The notes beneath the pieces are model-generated. The model did no database searches, had not been told where the DNA came from, and saw nothing but the letters and a program-made list of their open reading frames with translations. The translations under genes and the position numbers were made by a program. Below are positions 56,704 through 64,000 of a DNA stretch of 64,000 nucleotides, piece by piece (the first letter of the stretch is position 1; the number at the start of each line of letters is the position of its first letter). This stretch comes from JAWXUD01 sp044432945 (GTDB lineage Bacteria > Cyanobacteriota > Vampirovibrionia > Gastranaerophilales > Gastranaerophilaceae): the NCBI GenBank assembly GCA_044432945.1, contig JAWXUD010000001.1:60747-124746 (forward strand), read 5' to 3'.

Positions 56704-58923
56704 TTATAAAATATCAAGTGGATCGACATCAACTACCAATTTGATATCTTTAGGCATTGTTATTTTGTTTAAAAAACTTGAAATAAATCGATGCCCTTTT
56801 TCACCTAATTTGTTTTTTATAATTATTTGGAAGCGATATTGACTATTAATTCGCTCAATTACGCAAGCTGTTGGACCTAAGACCTCAAGTCTTTCGCTTA
56901 TGCCAAATTTTTCAATCATCGTACAAAGTCTTAAAGTGATTTCTTGTGCTGATTTTTCTGCCCTAAAATTGTTTTCAGCACTTAACACAAGACGCATAAT
57001 TTGGCTAAATGGTGGATAATCAAATTCTTCACGAGCTTCGATTTCTGTTTCATAAAATTCTAAATAGTTTTGTGATTTAGCACTTTCTAATGCGTAAAAA
57101 TCGGGGTTGTAGGTTTGAAACAATACTGAACCTGCAAATTCGCCACGCCCAGCACGTCCAGCAACTTGCGTAAGAAGCTGAAACCCACGCTCAGACGATC
57201 TAAAATCAGGCAGGTTAAAACTTGCATCAGCAGAAATTACACCAACTAAAGTTACATTAGGGTTATCAAGCCCTTTTGCAATCATCTGCGTGCCGACTAA
57301 TATGTCTATATCCCCGTTCTGAAATCGTTCTAAAAGCCTTATATGCTCACCTTTTTTTACTAATATATCACTATCAATTCTTTCAATATTATTTTCAGGG
57401 AACAAATCTTTTATATATTGTTCAATTTTTTGAGTACCTGTCCCACTATTTTTAAGTGCATCAGAGTCACATTTATTACAATAATCAGGAAAACGTTCTG
57501 TGTGGTTGCAGTAATGGCATTTTAAATGGTTATCTTTGTTGTGCCAAATCATCGGTATGGCACAATTTGGACATTCAACAACCTGACCACAGCTTTGACA
57601 TTGCGTAAAGGTCGAAAACCCACGTCTATTTATTAGCAAAATAATTTGTTGACCTTTAGCTAGAGTTTCTTTGATTTCTGTTTGCATTGGTATTGAGATA
57701 GAATTTTTGTAGGCAGGTTTTCCATGAATTTGCATGTTGATAACAGAAACTGGTGGAACTTTTGCGTTATTGTAGCGATTTTTTAGCTCAAATAAACTTT
57801 TTGTATTTATAGCTTTATAATAAGTTGAAATGTCTGGAGTTGCCGAGCCAAGTAGTAGTGGACAATTATGGAATTCTGCCAACTTATGAGCAACTGTCTT
57901 TGCGTCATATCTAGGGTTTGGGGTTGTTTGCTTGTACGCACTTTCATGTTCTTCATCAATTATAATCAGTCCAACATTTTTCAATGGGGCAAAAACTGCC
58001 GAACGAGCTCCAGCAAGAATTTTGATTTCGTTTTTATAAAGTTTTTGCCACACGTCATAGCGTTCACCGTCAGATATGCTACTGTGCCAGATTGCGACTT
58101 GTTCAGTACCAAATTTTTTAGCTAAACGCTTTGTTAGTTGAGAAGCGAGTGCTATTTCTGGTGCGAGAAATAAAACATTTTTGTTATTTTTTATGCAATC
58201 TTCTATTAACTTGAAATAGACTTCTGTTTTTCCAGAAGCAGTTACTCCATGTAAAAGGATTTTAGCGGTTGGCTCACTGGTAATTTTTTTAACAATCCCG
58301 TCATAAACTGTTTTTTGCTCACCTGATAATTCAAAAAGAGCTTCTTGTTTATCGATATGTAAAATATCAAGTGGATTTCGATATAGTTCTTGTTGGACTA
58401 TTTTTACGCACCCCATTGTTTCAAGCTTTTTGACCGTTGTGCGGGTCGTCTTTGCGAGTCTTTCAAATGCTATTAATGGAATTTTGCCCATTTGCTGTAA
58501 TTTATTTAGAATTTCAACTTGTCGTTTTGTAGCATTTTCGGTATTTAAAAACTCTATCCAAAGTTCTGTCTTAGAAGCTTTTTCGATTAATTTAATAGGT
58601 ATTGCAGCGTTTAATACTGTCACTAAATCACAGCAATAATAGTTCGCAACCCATTCTAATAATTTTAAATATTCTATTGAAAATAGTGGAGTTTCATCAA
58701 TAATTTTATTAATTTTTTTTGCACGAATTTCTTCTGGCAAATAATCGCTAAACCCTACACAAAAAGCGTTAATCAACCCTTGTCGTCCAAAAGGGACAAG
58801 CAAAGCTTGTCCGATTTGAATTTTATCTTGCATTTCTTCAGGAATTAAATAGCTGAAAGTCTTGACGCCATCATAGTTCCCGCCTAAACCCTTAATGTTA
58901 ACAAGAGCTGTTGCGTATTTCAT
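56704..58923 (-). CDS. priA: Primosomal protein N' (replication restart helicase)
   Basis: 739 residues. Recognises stalled forks and reloads the replisome. N-terminal DNA-binding 3'BD (~1-100), winged helix, then helicase lobes: Walker A HGVTASGKTEVYF, Walker B LIIIDEEHESAYKQ, and GTQMIAKGLDNPNVTLVGV. Zinc-binding cysteines are all present: CQSCGQVVECPNC, then CHYCNHTERFPDYCNKC. The C-terminal domain ends MPKDIKLVVDVDPLDIL. Its ATG overlaps the stop of the PC4-like gene (TAATG), so the two are coupled. Confidence 0.95.
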   Translation of the reverse strand: MKYATALVNIKGLGGNYDGVKTFSYLIPEEMQDKIQIGQALLVPFGRQGLINAFCVGFSDYLPEEIRAKKINKIIDETPLFSIEYLKLLEWVANYYCCDLVTVLNAAIPIKLIEKASKTELWIEFLNTENATKRQVEILNKLQQMGKIPLIAFERLAKTTRTTVKKLETMGCVKIVQQELYRNPLDILHIDKQEALFELSGEQKTVYDGIVKKITSEPTAKILLHGVTASGKTEVYFKLIEDCIKNNKNVLFLAPEIALASQLTKRLAKKFGTEQVAIWHSSISDGERYDVWQKLYKNEIKILAGARSAVFAPLKNVGLIIIDEEHESAYKQTTPNPRYDAKTVAHKLAEFHNCPLLLGSATPDISTYYKAINTKSLFELKNRYNNAKVPPVSVINMQIHGKPAYKNSISIPMQTEIKETLAKGQQIILLINRRGFSTFTQCQSCGQVVECPNCAIPMIWHNKDNHLKCHYCNHTERFPDYCNKCDSDALKNSGTGTQKIEQYIKDLFPENNIERIDSDILVKKGEHIRLLERFQNGDIDILVGTQMIAKGLDNPNVTLVGVISADASFNLPDFRSSERGFQLLTQVAGRAGRGEFAGSVLFQTYNPDFYALESAKSQNYLEFYETEIEAREEFDYPPFSQIMRLVLSAENNFRAEKSAQEITLRLCTMIEKFGISERLEVLGPTACVIERINSQYRFQIIIKNKLGEKGHRFISSFLNKITMPKDIKLVVDVDPLDIL

Positions 58924-59159
58924 TATTCAGCTTCAGCCATAAACTCTTTACGAGCTTCTTCGATTGCTTCTGATAACAAATCTAGTTGCTCAGGAGCAAA
59001 AGTTACGCCTTTTTTTGTAGGTAACCAAGTTGAACCTTCGTCAGTTGTGTAGAATATACGCATGTTTAAGTAGCTTCTGCCTTTATACTCACTAACTGAA
59101 ATTTGTAATTGTTCAGTTTCGCTTCTCTCGATTACTGCTAATGTTTTTGCATCTGCCAT
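58923..59159 (-). CDS. PC4-like single-stranded DNA-binding protein (YdbC-type)
   Basis: 78 residues, ATG 59159 after AAAGGAGAGATAATC. The beta-strand set 'LQISVSEYKGRSYLNMRIFY', 'STWLPTKKGVTFAPEQLDLL' and the closing helix match the transcriptional coactivator p15/PC4 fold. Bacterial members are small dimers that bind single-stranded DNA. Coupled by start-stop overlap to priA, which fits a role at replication forks or repair. Cytosolic. Confidence 0.9.
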   Translation of the reverse strand: MADAKTLAVIERSETEQLQISVSEYKGRSYLNMRIFYTTDEGSTWLPTKKGVTFAPEQLDLLSEAIEEARKEFMAEAE

Positions 59160-59259
59160 GATTATCTCTCCTTTAATTATTTAACTCAATAATAGTACCA
59201 TACAAAAAATATTTTTTGTGCTAAAATTAAGAAAAATTAAAATATAAGGAGAGTTTTAT

Positions 59260-60012
59260 ATGATAAAAGTCGCAGTATGTGGTGCTTTAGGAAAGATGGG
59301 CAAAGAGGTTATCGATGCAGTTAGTGAGTGTAGCGAAACTGAATTAGTCGCTATGATTGATATCGCAAGTGATGAAATGTATCATTCAATCGTTGATGCT
59401 CATCGTGTAGAAACTATTGATGTTTTAGTGGACTTCACTCAACCTGCATCAATTTTTGAGAATGCAAAATATTGTTTAAATAATGGTATCAAAATTGTTA
59501 TTGGCACAACGGGCTTGAGCGATGAGGAAATAGCTCTTCTGAAATCAATTTCTAAAGAGAAAAATGTTGGTTGCATAATAGCTCCAAATTTTTCAACAGG
59601 TGCTGTACTAATGATGATGTTTGCAAAACAAGCGGCTAAATATTTTGATAACGCAGAAATCATCGAGCTTCATCATAACCAGAAAAAAGATGCTCCATCT
59701 GGTACTGCGATAAAAACTGCTTTGATGATGAGTGAGGCAAAAGAAACCTTTAAAAAAGGGAATTGCGAAGAGGTTGAAACTATAGAGGGTTCTCGAGGTG
59801 GAACAACTTATTCTGACATTCAAATCCATTCTGTCAGAATGCCTGGATATATCGCTTCACAGGAAGTTATTTTTGGTTCATCTGGACAAATAATGAAAAT
59901 CCGTCATGATTCAATGGACAGAAAATGTTATATGGGCGGGGTTTTGCTTGCTGTCAAACATGTGAGTGATAAAAATGATTTTGTTTATGGATTAGAAAAC
60001 ATAATGGATTAG
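59260..60012 (+). CDS. dapB: 4-hydroxy-tetrahydrodipicolinate reductase
   Basis: 250 residues, ATG 59260 after AAGGAGAGTTTTAT. NAD(P)H-dependent reduction in the diaminopimelate/lysine pathway. Rossmann motif VAVCGALGKMGKEV, the conserved substrate loop IELHHNQKKDAPSGTA, plus GTTGLS and APNFSTGAVLMMMF. Cytosolic tetramer. Followed 29 bases later by asd; the two adjacent pathway genes surely share an mRNA. Confidence 0.96.
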   Translation: MIKVAVCGALGKMGKEVIDAVSECSETELVAMIDIASDEMYHSIVDAHRVETIDVLVDFTQPASIFENAKYCLNNGIKIVIGTTGLSDEEIALLKSISKEKNVGCIIAPNFSTGAVLMMMFAKQAAKYFDNAEIIELHHNQKKDAPSGTAIKTALMMSEAKETFKKGNCEEVETIEGSRGGTTYSDIQIHSVRMPGYIASQEVIFGSSGQIMKIRHDSMDRKCYMGGVLLAVKHVSDKNDFVYGLENIMD

Positions 60013-60041
60013 TTAAAAAGTTTTATAAAAAGAGGTAAATT

Positions 60042-61061
60042 ATGAGTAGAAAACCGAATATAGCCGTTTTAGGTGCGACAGGAGTTGTCGGACGTGAGAT
60101 TACAAAAATTCTTGATGAATTACAGGTTGAATTTAATGAGATAAAATTTTTATCGAGTGCAAAAAGTGCTGGTACTAGTTTAAAATTTCAGGGCAGAACT
60201 TATGTTTTAGAAGAAGCAAAGCCTGAAAGCTTTGATGGCGTGAATATTGTGTTAGCTTCTGCTGGTGGTTCAACTTCAGAAAAATTTGCTCCAGAAATTG
60301 TGAAGCGTGGTGGTGTTTTGATAGACAATTCTAGTGCGTTTAGAATGCGTGAAGATATACCTTTGGTTATAGCTTATGTTAACGATGAGGATTTAAAAAA
60401 ACATAACGGTATTGTTGCAAACCCTAATTGTTCGACTTCTCAATTGATGTTGGTATTAAAGCCTTTACATCAAAAAGCGAAAATTAAAAGGCTTTTAGTT
60501 TCAACTTATCAGGCTGTTTCTGGTGCTGGAATTGCTGCGATTAATGAGCTTAAAGATAATACTGCGGCTAGTTTAAATGGTGAGGAGTTTGAAAATAATT
60601 GTTTTAAAAAGCCTATCGCATTTAACGTAATCCCGCAAATCGATGTATTTTGTGATAATGGGTATACTAAAGAAGAGATGAAGGTTGTTAAAGAAACTAA
60701 AAAAATTCTTCATCTAGATGCTGATACGCCAATTTCTTGCACAGCGGCAAGAGTTCCTGTTTTTAATGGACATAGTGAGGCTGTAGATATTGAGTTTGAA
60801 GAAAATATTTCACCAGATGAGGTTCGTGAAATCCTTTCTAATTCTTTTGGGGTTGAGATTATTGATGATATAAAAAACTTTGAATATCCGACCGTGATTA
60901 ATGCTAATGGTGTCGACCCTGTTTTTGTCGGACGTGTTAGAAAGAATTTGGCGTTTAAAAACGGAATTAGCCTGTGGTGTGTTGCTGATAATATTCGTAT
61001 TGGGGCGGCGTTAAATACTGTTAGAATTTGTCAAAAAATCATTGAAATGGATTTGTTTTAA
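60042..61061 (+). CDS. asd: Aspartate-semialdehyde dehydrogenase
   Basis: 339 residues, ATG 60042 after AGAGGTAAATT. Makes aspartate semialdehyde from aspartyl phosphate for lysine, threonine and methionine. NADP site VLGATGVVGREITKIL, catalytic Cys in NPNCSTSQLMLVL, active-site His in PVFNGHSEAVDIEF, and the 'VSTYQAVSGAGIAAINEL' region. Operon with dapB. Ends two bases before the convergent acetyltransferase-like gene. Confidence 0.96.
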   Translation: MSRKPNIAVLGATGVVGREITKILDELQVEFNEIKFLSSAKSAGTSLKFQGRTYVLEEAKPESFDGVNIVLASAGGSTSEKFAPEIVKRGGVLIDNSSAFRMREDIPLVIAYVNDEDLKKHNGIVANPNCSTSQLMLVLKPLHQKAKIKRLLVSTYQAVSGAGIAAINELKDNTAASLNGEEFENNCFKKPIAFNVIPQIDVFCDNGYTKEEMKVVKETKKILHLDADTPISCTAARVPVFNGHSEAVDIEFEENISPDEVREILSNSFGVEIIDDIKNFEYPTVINANGVDPVFVGRVRKNLAFKNGISLWCVADNIRIGAALNTVRICQKIIEMDLF

Positions 61062-61062
61062 T

Positions 61063-61704
61063 TTATAGAATAGTGTCTAGCAAATTTTCGTTTTCACCGT
61101 GAGTAATTGGTGTTTCTTCCATTAGGTTATTCATTGCTTTTAGCTGTTCTTTTATTCGTTGCGAGGTGGTTTCCATATGAATTTTGTGGTCCTTGCCACC
61201 TGTTTCAATAAAGCCTAATCGTTTATATTTGGCTACGTTATCAAATGGTCCATCAGTTATGGCACTTAATTCTATTTTTTTCATTTTTTGGTTTTGTACA
61301 AAATCGAAGGCTTTTTTAAAAAGAGCTTGTCCTGCACATTTTACTTTTTTCCCTGTTTCTAATGGCCAAGTGCAGATGCAATCTAGTTCCATAACCTTGT
61401 TATTGCGTACAAAAGTTAAAATTCCGCAAGGTTTGTTCTCTGAGGTTGCGATAAAGGTTCTATTTTCACCTTCTTGAGCGACATCTGTTGCGAGTTGCAA
61501 CATCTCTTGCCAACGATCAGAATCTTTTTTGCTTAAATTTGGCATCAATTCACTAATCTGAATTCTTTCAGGTAATTCGCTAAGAAAAGCATGGTCAGCT
61601 TTTGTCGCCTCGTACATTTTAAAATCAGTTCCTAATTTGGAGATTTTGATAGTAGAGATTGGGATAGCATTAAATGAAGTTGTTGAGCTGTTATTTATTT
61701 GCAT
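61063..61704 (-). CDS. GNAT-like acetyltransferase with lineage-type N-terminal tag
   Basis: 213 residues. N-terminal tag MQINNSSTTSFNAIPIS, then a fold with GNAT-like order: 'RTFIATSENKPCGILTFVRN', 'MELDCICTWPLETGKKVKCA', 'GQALFKKAFDFVQNQKMKKI', 'VAKYKRLGFIETGGKDHKIH'. The CoA-binding R/Q-x-x-G-x-A loop is replaced by KVKCAGQAL, so the match is imperfect. The 'YKRLGF' element is typical of GNATs. Substrate unknown. Convergent with asd. Confidence 0.75.
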   Translation of the reverse strand: MQINNSSTTSFNAIPISTIKISKLGTDFKMYEATKADHAFLSELPERIQISELMPNLSKKDSDRWQEMLQLATDVAQEGENRTFIATSENKPCGILTFVRNNKVMELDCICTWPLETGKKVKCAGQALFKKAFDFVQNQKMKKIELSAITDGPFDNVAKYKRLGFIETGGKDHKIHMETTSQRIKEQLKAMNNLMEETPITHGENENLLDTIL

Positions 61705-61775
61705 CAGATTTTCTCATATGACTAATTAATAATTATAAAACTGCTGAATTTTAAAATTGCCTGTCTATAAAAAAA

Positions 61776-62753
61776 TTAATTTTTAATCAAATCAAAACAT
61801 TCTTGATAAGTTTTGCAAATGATGACATCTTTCTCAATGCCTAATTTTTTGGCAGTGACATCAAGTGCGGTCTGATTTTCTTCAATTGCGTATACTGAAA
61901 TATTATTTTTTATTGCTTCAAAGACTATTGTTGAGCCTAAACAGTCAGCAGGCATGATTAAAAAATCTAAATCTTTGATATTTACTCCACCTTGCCTGCT
62001 AAATTGAGGTGCATTTTGCAATCCTAATAAAACGCAAGGCAAAAACGTTGGGGTTATGTATTCAGAAGCCGATTTTAAATCGACAATATCTGTGCTTATT
62101 TGACAGTCCTCAAAAGCTGGAGAATGTGCGACAGGAATTCGGATTTTACCAGATAAGTAATGCGAAATTATCGCCTCTACGCCACCGACAGGGTCAGTCC
62201 CTACACCATGGGCATAATCTTGATTAGAACTCTCGGGATCTTCAAAAAAACAAACAACAGCAATGGCGTTTGCACCTTTTTTTAATAATAATTCTGCTGC
62301 GTTTTCTAGTGTTTCAGGGTTTTTAACAAATCCCGCTGATATACCGTTTTCTTGAATTTCAAATCCAATACCTACTTCTTGCTTAGTAATTTCATATCCG
62401 ATAATATCCACGCCATATACGCATTTAACAGCGTTTATTGTATTAACATGAACGTTTAAGACTTCTTGCGGAATTTCTTTATCAAATATTATCCCAATTT
62501 TATTCTCTGTTGGTGTTGAAAGATTTATTTCATTTTTGAAAAAAGAATTTAGTGCAGATCCTTCTAAATAAAGCATATTTTGATTTATTCCAGAAAAACC
62601 ACCAGCATTAACCACGTTTGGATTAACAATAAGCTTGGATATTGTTGAAAACTTTCTCGCCCAACAACTAGCATCACCTGCATAGCCACCAATAGATGCC
62701 CCAACACCAGTTGGAACTATAAATGCACCAATTTTTTCTTTATTTTTTAGCAT
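61776..62753 (-). CDS. DUF3326 protein
   Basis: 325 residues from ATG 62753 (MLKNKEKIGAFIVPTGVGAS); the frame extends upstream through a terminator and is rejected. Family features: VPTGVGASIGGYAGDASCWA, NPNVVNAGGFSGINQNMLYL, 'DYAHGVGTDPVGGVEAIISH' and 'PADCLGSTIVFEAIKNN'. DUF3326 is found in Cyanobacteria and plants; its biochemical role is unknown to me. A TATAAT box ends three bases before the ATG, so the start may be leaderless or a few codons further in. Supports the cyanobacterial affinity of the genome. Confidence 0.88.
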   Translation of the reverse strand: MLKNKEKIGAFIVPTGVGASIGGYAGDASCWARKFSTISKLIVNPNVVNAGGFSGINQNMLYLEGSALNSFFKNEINLSTPTENKIGIIFDKEIPQEVLNVHVNTINAVKCVYGVDIIGYEITKQEVGIGFEIQENGISAGFVKNPETLENAAELLLKKGANAIAVVCFFEDPESSNQDYAHGVGTDPVGGVEAIISHYLSGKIRIPVAHSPAFEDCQISTDIVDLKSASEYITPTFLPCVLLGLQNAPQFSRQGGVNIKDLDFLIMPADCLGSTIVFEAIKNNISVYAIEENQTALDVTAKKLGIEKDVIICKTYQECFDLIKN

Positions 62754-62770
62754 AATATAATTATATAACA

Positions 62771-62799
62771 AAAAAGCGACTCCCTCAAAGTCGCTTTTT
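62771..62799 (-). terminator. Rho-independent terminator after the gene at 62824
   Basis: AAAAAGCGACT and AGTCGCTTTTT pair around a seven-base loop and end in a T run on minus. Separates the coiled-coil gene from DUF3326. Confidence 0.88.
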
Positions 62800-62823
62800 A
62801 TGTCTATAGTATAATAATTAATT

Positions 62824-63210
62824 CTATTGAGCTCCACCGTATGTGAAGTCGTTTTGAATATTTGTTTGTAACATTGTTGTCCAAGTATCCTCAAATGTGG
62901 AGATTTCGTTTAGTTGTGTTTCTAAATTGTTTAATTCTAATTCAAGTTCTTGTTCCCAATAATTCAAATTGGCAAGTTCTAATTCGTGTTCATCTTCTAA
63001 TATTTCGACTTCATATAAATATAAATCAGGATAATCAGTGTAATAACTAGAGTATAATGATTGCATTTCAGAGTTATACATCGCCTGACTATCAGCTGTA
63101 GAAGCTGTTGCACTAAGCATATCAAACATTACATCAGAAATATCGCTGTTGATACTTGCTTTTTGTCTAGTGTACATTAATAGTGTTTCTTGAATATTTG
63201 CTACTGCCAT
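62824..63210 (-). CDS. Small acidic coiled-coil protein of unknown function
   Basis: 128 residues, ATG 63210 after GAGGATTGAGC. N-terminal helix (MAVANIQETLLMYTRQKASI), a Tyr/Ser-rich middle (SLYSSYYTDYPDLYLYEVEI) and a strongly acidic coiled coil (ELELANLNYWEQELELELNN), ending in DFTYGGAQ. No signal peptide. Layout is similar to the 172-residue protein at 9828. Own terminator. Possible type III/flagellar-type export substrate or structural protein, without direct evidence. Confidence 0.78.
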   Translation of the reverse strand: MAVANIQETLLMYTRQKASINSDISDVMFDMLSATASTADSQAMYNSEMQSLYSSYYTDYPDLYLYEVEILEDEHELELANLNYWEQELELELNNLETQLNEISTFEDTWTTMLQTNIQNDFTYGGAQ

Positions 63211-63397
63211 TGCTCAATCCTCATTGTTGTTCTCTTGTATATATAAAAAAAAACAAAGTGAGTAGATTTCAATATGAACAACTTTTGTTACATTTGTTTA
63301 CAAAGTCGATAATTTTTAATGAAAACCTTTATTTGCACACACCAACACAACCTTGCCTTGTAGGCATTTTCTCAAAAAAAAGGGGGAGAGGATTAAA

Positions 63398-63610
63398 TTA
63401 TTTTAATTTATCAACAATTTTTAATTCACAATCAATAATATCTGCAATAATCAACATTTCTCGATATGAGATAGTGTCATTACGTAATTTATTTGATAAA
63501 TTAGCTAAGCTATAAGGTTTTTTTAGTCGTAATTCTAATTCATTTGCCACATATTTTAAATTCAAACCTTTATTATAAAGAAGCTCTTTTAATAATGTAA
63601 TAGTTCTCAT
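63398..63610 (-). CDS. Small helix-turn-helix-like regulator paired with the prepilin at 63743
   Basis: 70 residues from ATG 63610; an in-frame TTG two codons earlier is possible. Sequence 'LLKELLYNKGLNLKYVANEL', 'YSLANLSNKLRNDTISYREM', then 'LIIADIIDCELKIVDKLK'. The same LSNKLR...IADxxxxEL core as 20693 and 25251. Divergent from the prepilin gene; a large palindrome carrying back-to-back -10 boxes lies between them. The 63211-63397 stretch downstream holds no gene. Presumed autoregulated DNA-binding protein. Confidence 0.75.
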   Translation of the reverse strand: MRTITLLKELLYNKGLNLKYVANELELRLKKPYSLANLSNKLRNDTISYREMLIIADIIDCELKIVDKLK

Positions 63611-63673
63611 ACTCAATATAATTACATGTATAAGTTTAAATTAAACTATTACGAGCGACAAACGTTGCAATAT

Positions 63674-63708
63674 TAAATTATATCATTTATAATAAATGAT
63701 ATAATTTA
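63674..63708. promoter_or_regulatory. 16-bp palindrome with divergent extended -10 boxes
   Basis: Arms at 63674-63689 and 63693-63708 (core AAATTATATCATTTA) with a TAA spacer. Each arm contains TGATATAAT pointing outward: TATAAT at 63700-63705 on plus (prepilin) and 63682-63677 on minus (regulator). One dimeric protein bound here would cover both promoters. Confidence 0.75.
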
Positions 63709-63742
63709 GCATGCGGTTACAATTTATGAAAGGAAACAAATT

Positions 63743-64000
63743 ATGACAAAAAGATTTGACAGAAGCAACATCATTCCGATAGTTCAGGGTGACGAGAACC
63801 CTTTGCTAAACCGAATTCAGGGTGGCAGTCGCATTCCCCTCCGCTGGAACGTAAACGAGCAGGGGCAGAAAGCGAACCCGCCTGTTCGAGCGGGATTAAT
63901 TCCCCTCCGCTGGAGGGGTGGCAACGAAGTTGACGGGGTGGTTTCAATGACAAAACGTTCTGCGTTCACTCTCGCAGAAGTCTTAATCACCTTAGGCATC
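63743..64000 (+). CDS. Prepilin-like protein with repeat-derived leader extension (cut by window edge)
   Basis: ATG 63743 follows ATGAAAGGAAACAAATT, the same front as at 12328. 86 codons are visible and the frame continues past the edge. The first 69 codons are largely dispersed repeat (IIPIVQGDENPLLNRIQGGS, then IPLRWRGGNEVDGVVS), read in frame with no stop, and lead into MTKRSAFTLAEVLITLGI, the prepilin leader with Glu +5. The inner ATG at 63950 is an alternative start that would remove the extension. Divergent from the regulator at 63398. Ectodomain class cannot be told. Confidence 0.85.
   Translation, partial: MTKRFDRSNIIPIVQGDENPLLNRIQGGSRIPLRWNVNEQGQKANPPVRAGLIPLRWRGGNEVDGVVSMTKRSAFTLAEVLITLGI
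63776..63949. repeat. Composite dispersed repeat in a prepilin leader
   Basis: Two TTCAGGGTG segments (63785-63793 and 63818-63826), an ATTCCCCTCCGCTGGAACG segment, the CGAGCAGGGGCAGAAAGCG spacer also seen near 12260, then TTCCCCTCCGCTGGAGGGG through GGGGTGGTTTCAATG. It is markedly GC-rich against AT-rich flanks. Confidence 0.85.

Noticed and set aside
62754..62894. N-terminal extension of the DUF3326 gene
   Set aside because: It would read through the intrinsic terminator at 62771-62799 and into the neighbouring gene's 3' end; the family N-terminus begins at 62753.
63771..63953. A 60-codon minus frame (CHPEFGLAKGSRHPELSE style peptide)
   Set aside because: Peptides of this style arise from reading dispersed palindromic repeats; the plus frame leads into a prepilin.
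1..64000. tRNA, rRNA or riboswitch genes
   Set aside because: I looked in the gaps between genes and saw no cloverleaf, rRNA-like or recognisable riboswitch sequence; a covariance-model scan would be needed to exclude small RNAs.

Overview
The window looks like a chromosomal segment of a low-GC, anaerobic, gut-type bacterium on the non-photosynthetic cyanobacterial side branch (Vampirovibrionia/Melainabacteria, most like Gastranaerophilales). This is an inference. It rests on a DUF3326 protein and a VKOR-DsbA fusion, both common in Cyanobacteria; on many prepilin-like proteins with an FTLAEVLITLG leader; on short proteins with NPNFxG-type N-termini; and on anaerobe-style genes (rubrerythrin, ferritin, ADP-forming acetyl-CoA synthetase, radical SAM). 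A run of ten N at 47167-47176 marks a scaffold join.

Layout. 1-4.3 kb: two minus-strand genes whose products join a prepilin leader to an adhesin-like passenger and a C-terminal S74 chaperone, with duplicated intergenic DNA between them. 4.4-7.0 kb: a GGDEF protein and several small proteins. 7.0-26.6 kb: housekeeping genes (cobO, 5-formyl-THF cyclo-ligase, clpP, ABC-F, ferritin, acetyl-CoA synthetase, recF, pilT, lysS) interleaved with four prepilin-like genes. Each of these is divergent from a small helix-turn-helix type gene. There is also a cluster of three tandem XRE genes next to a HAD gene remnant. 26.7-36 kb: gyrB, a C-rich repeat stretch, a bioF-bioG-bioC biotin operon, aroQ, an orphan sugar-type ABC ATPase and rubrerythrin. 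36.2-47 kb: a 1520-residue AsmA-like protein, yidD and a minus-strand flagellar/type III export operon fliE-fliF-fliG(like)-fliH-flhA. 47.2-62.8 kb: dCMP deaminase, a degenerate AICAR-transformylase-like protein, DAHP synthase, TPR proteins, DedA, queH, VKOR-DsbA, asparaginase II, priA, a PC4-like protein, dapB-asd and DUF3326. 62.8-64 kb: a small coiled-coil protein, then a fifth regulator/prepilin pair that runs off the right edge.

How the genes fit together. The clearest theme is surface display. At least seven genes carry a class III type prepilin leader, and pilT supplies a retraction ATPase. The five prepilins outside the S74 pair each have a private, divergently transcribed small DNA-binding protein, often with AT-rich palindromes or outward-facing -10 boxes between them. 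This suggests individually switched pilin-like surface proteins. Three of these genes also carry a GC-rich dispersed repeat in frame ahead of the prepilin leader.

Metabolic genes indicate lysine/diaminopimelate synthesis (dapB, asd), shikimate steps (aroF, aroQ), biotin synthesis, cobalamin adenosylation, queuosine synthesis and acetate/ATP fermentation. Start codons were chosen mainly from visible Shine-Dalgarno sequences and may differ from automatic annotation. No tRNA, rRNA, CRISPR array or insertion sequence was recognised.
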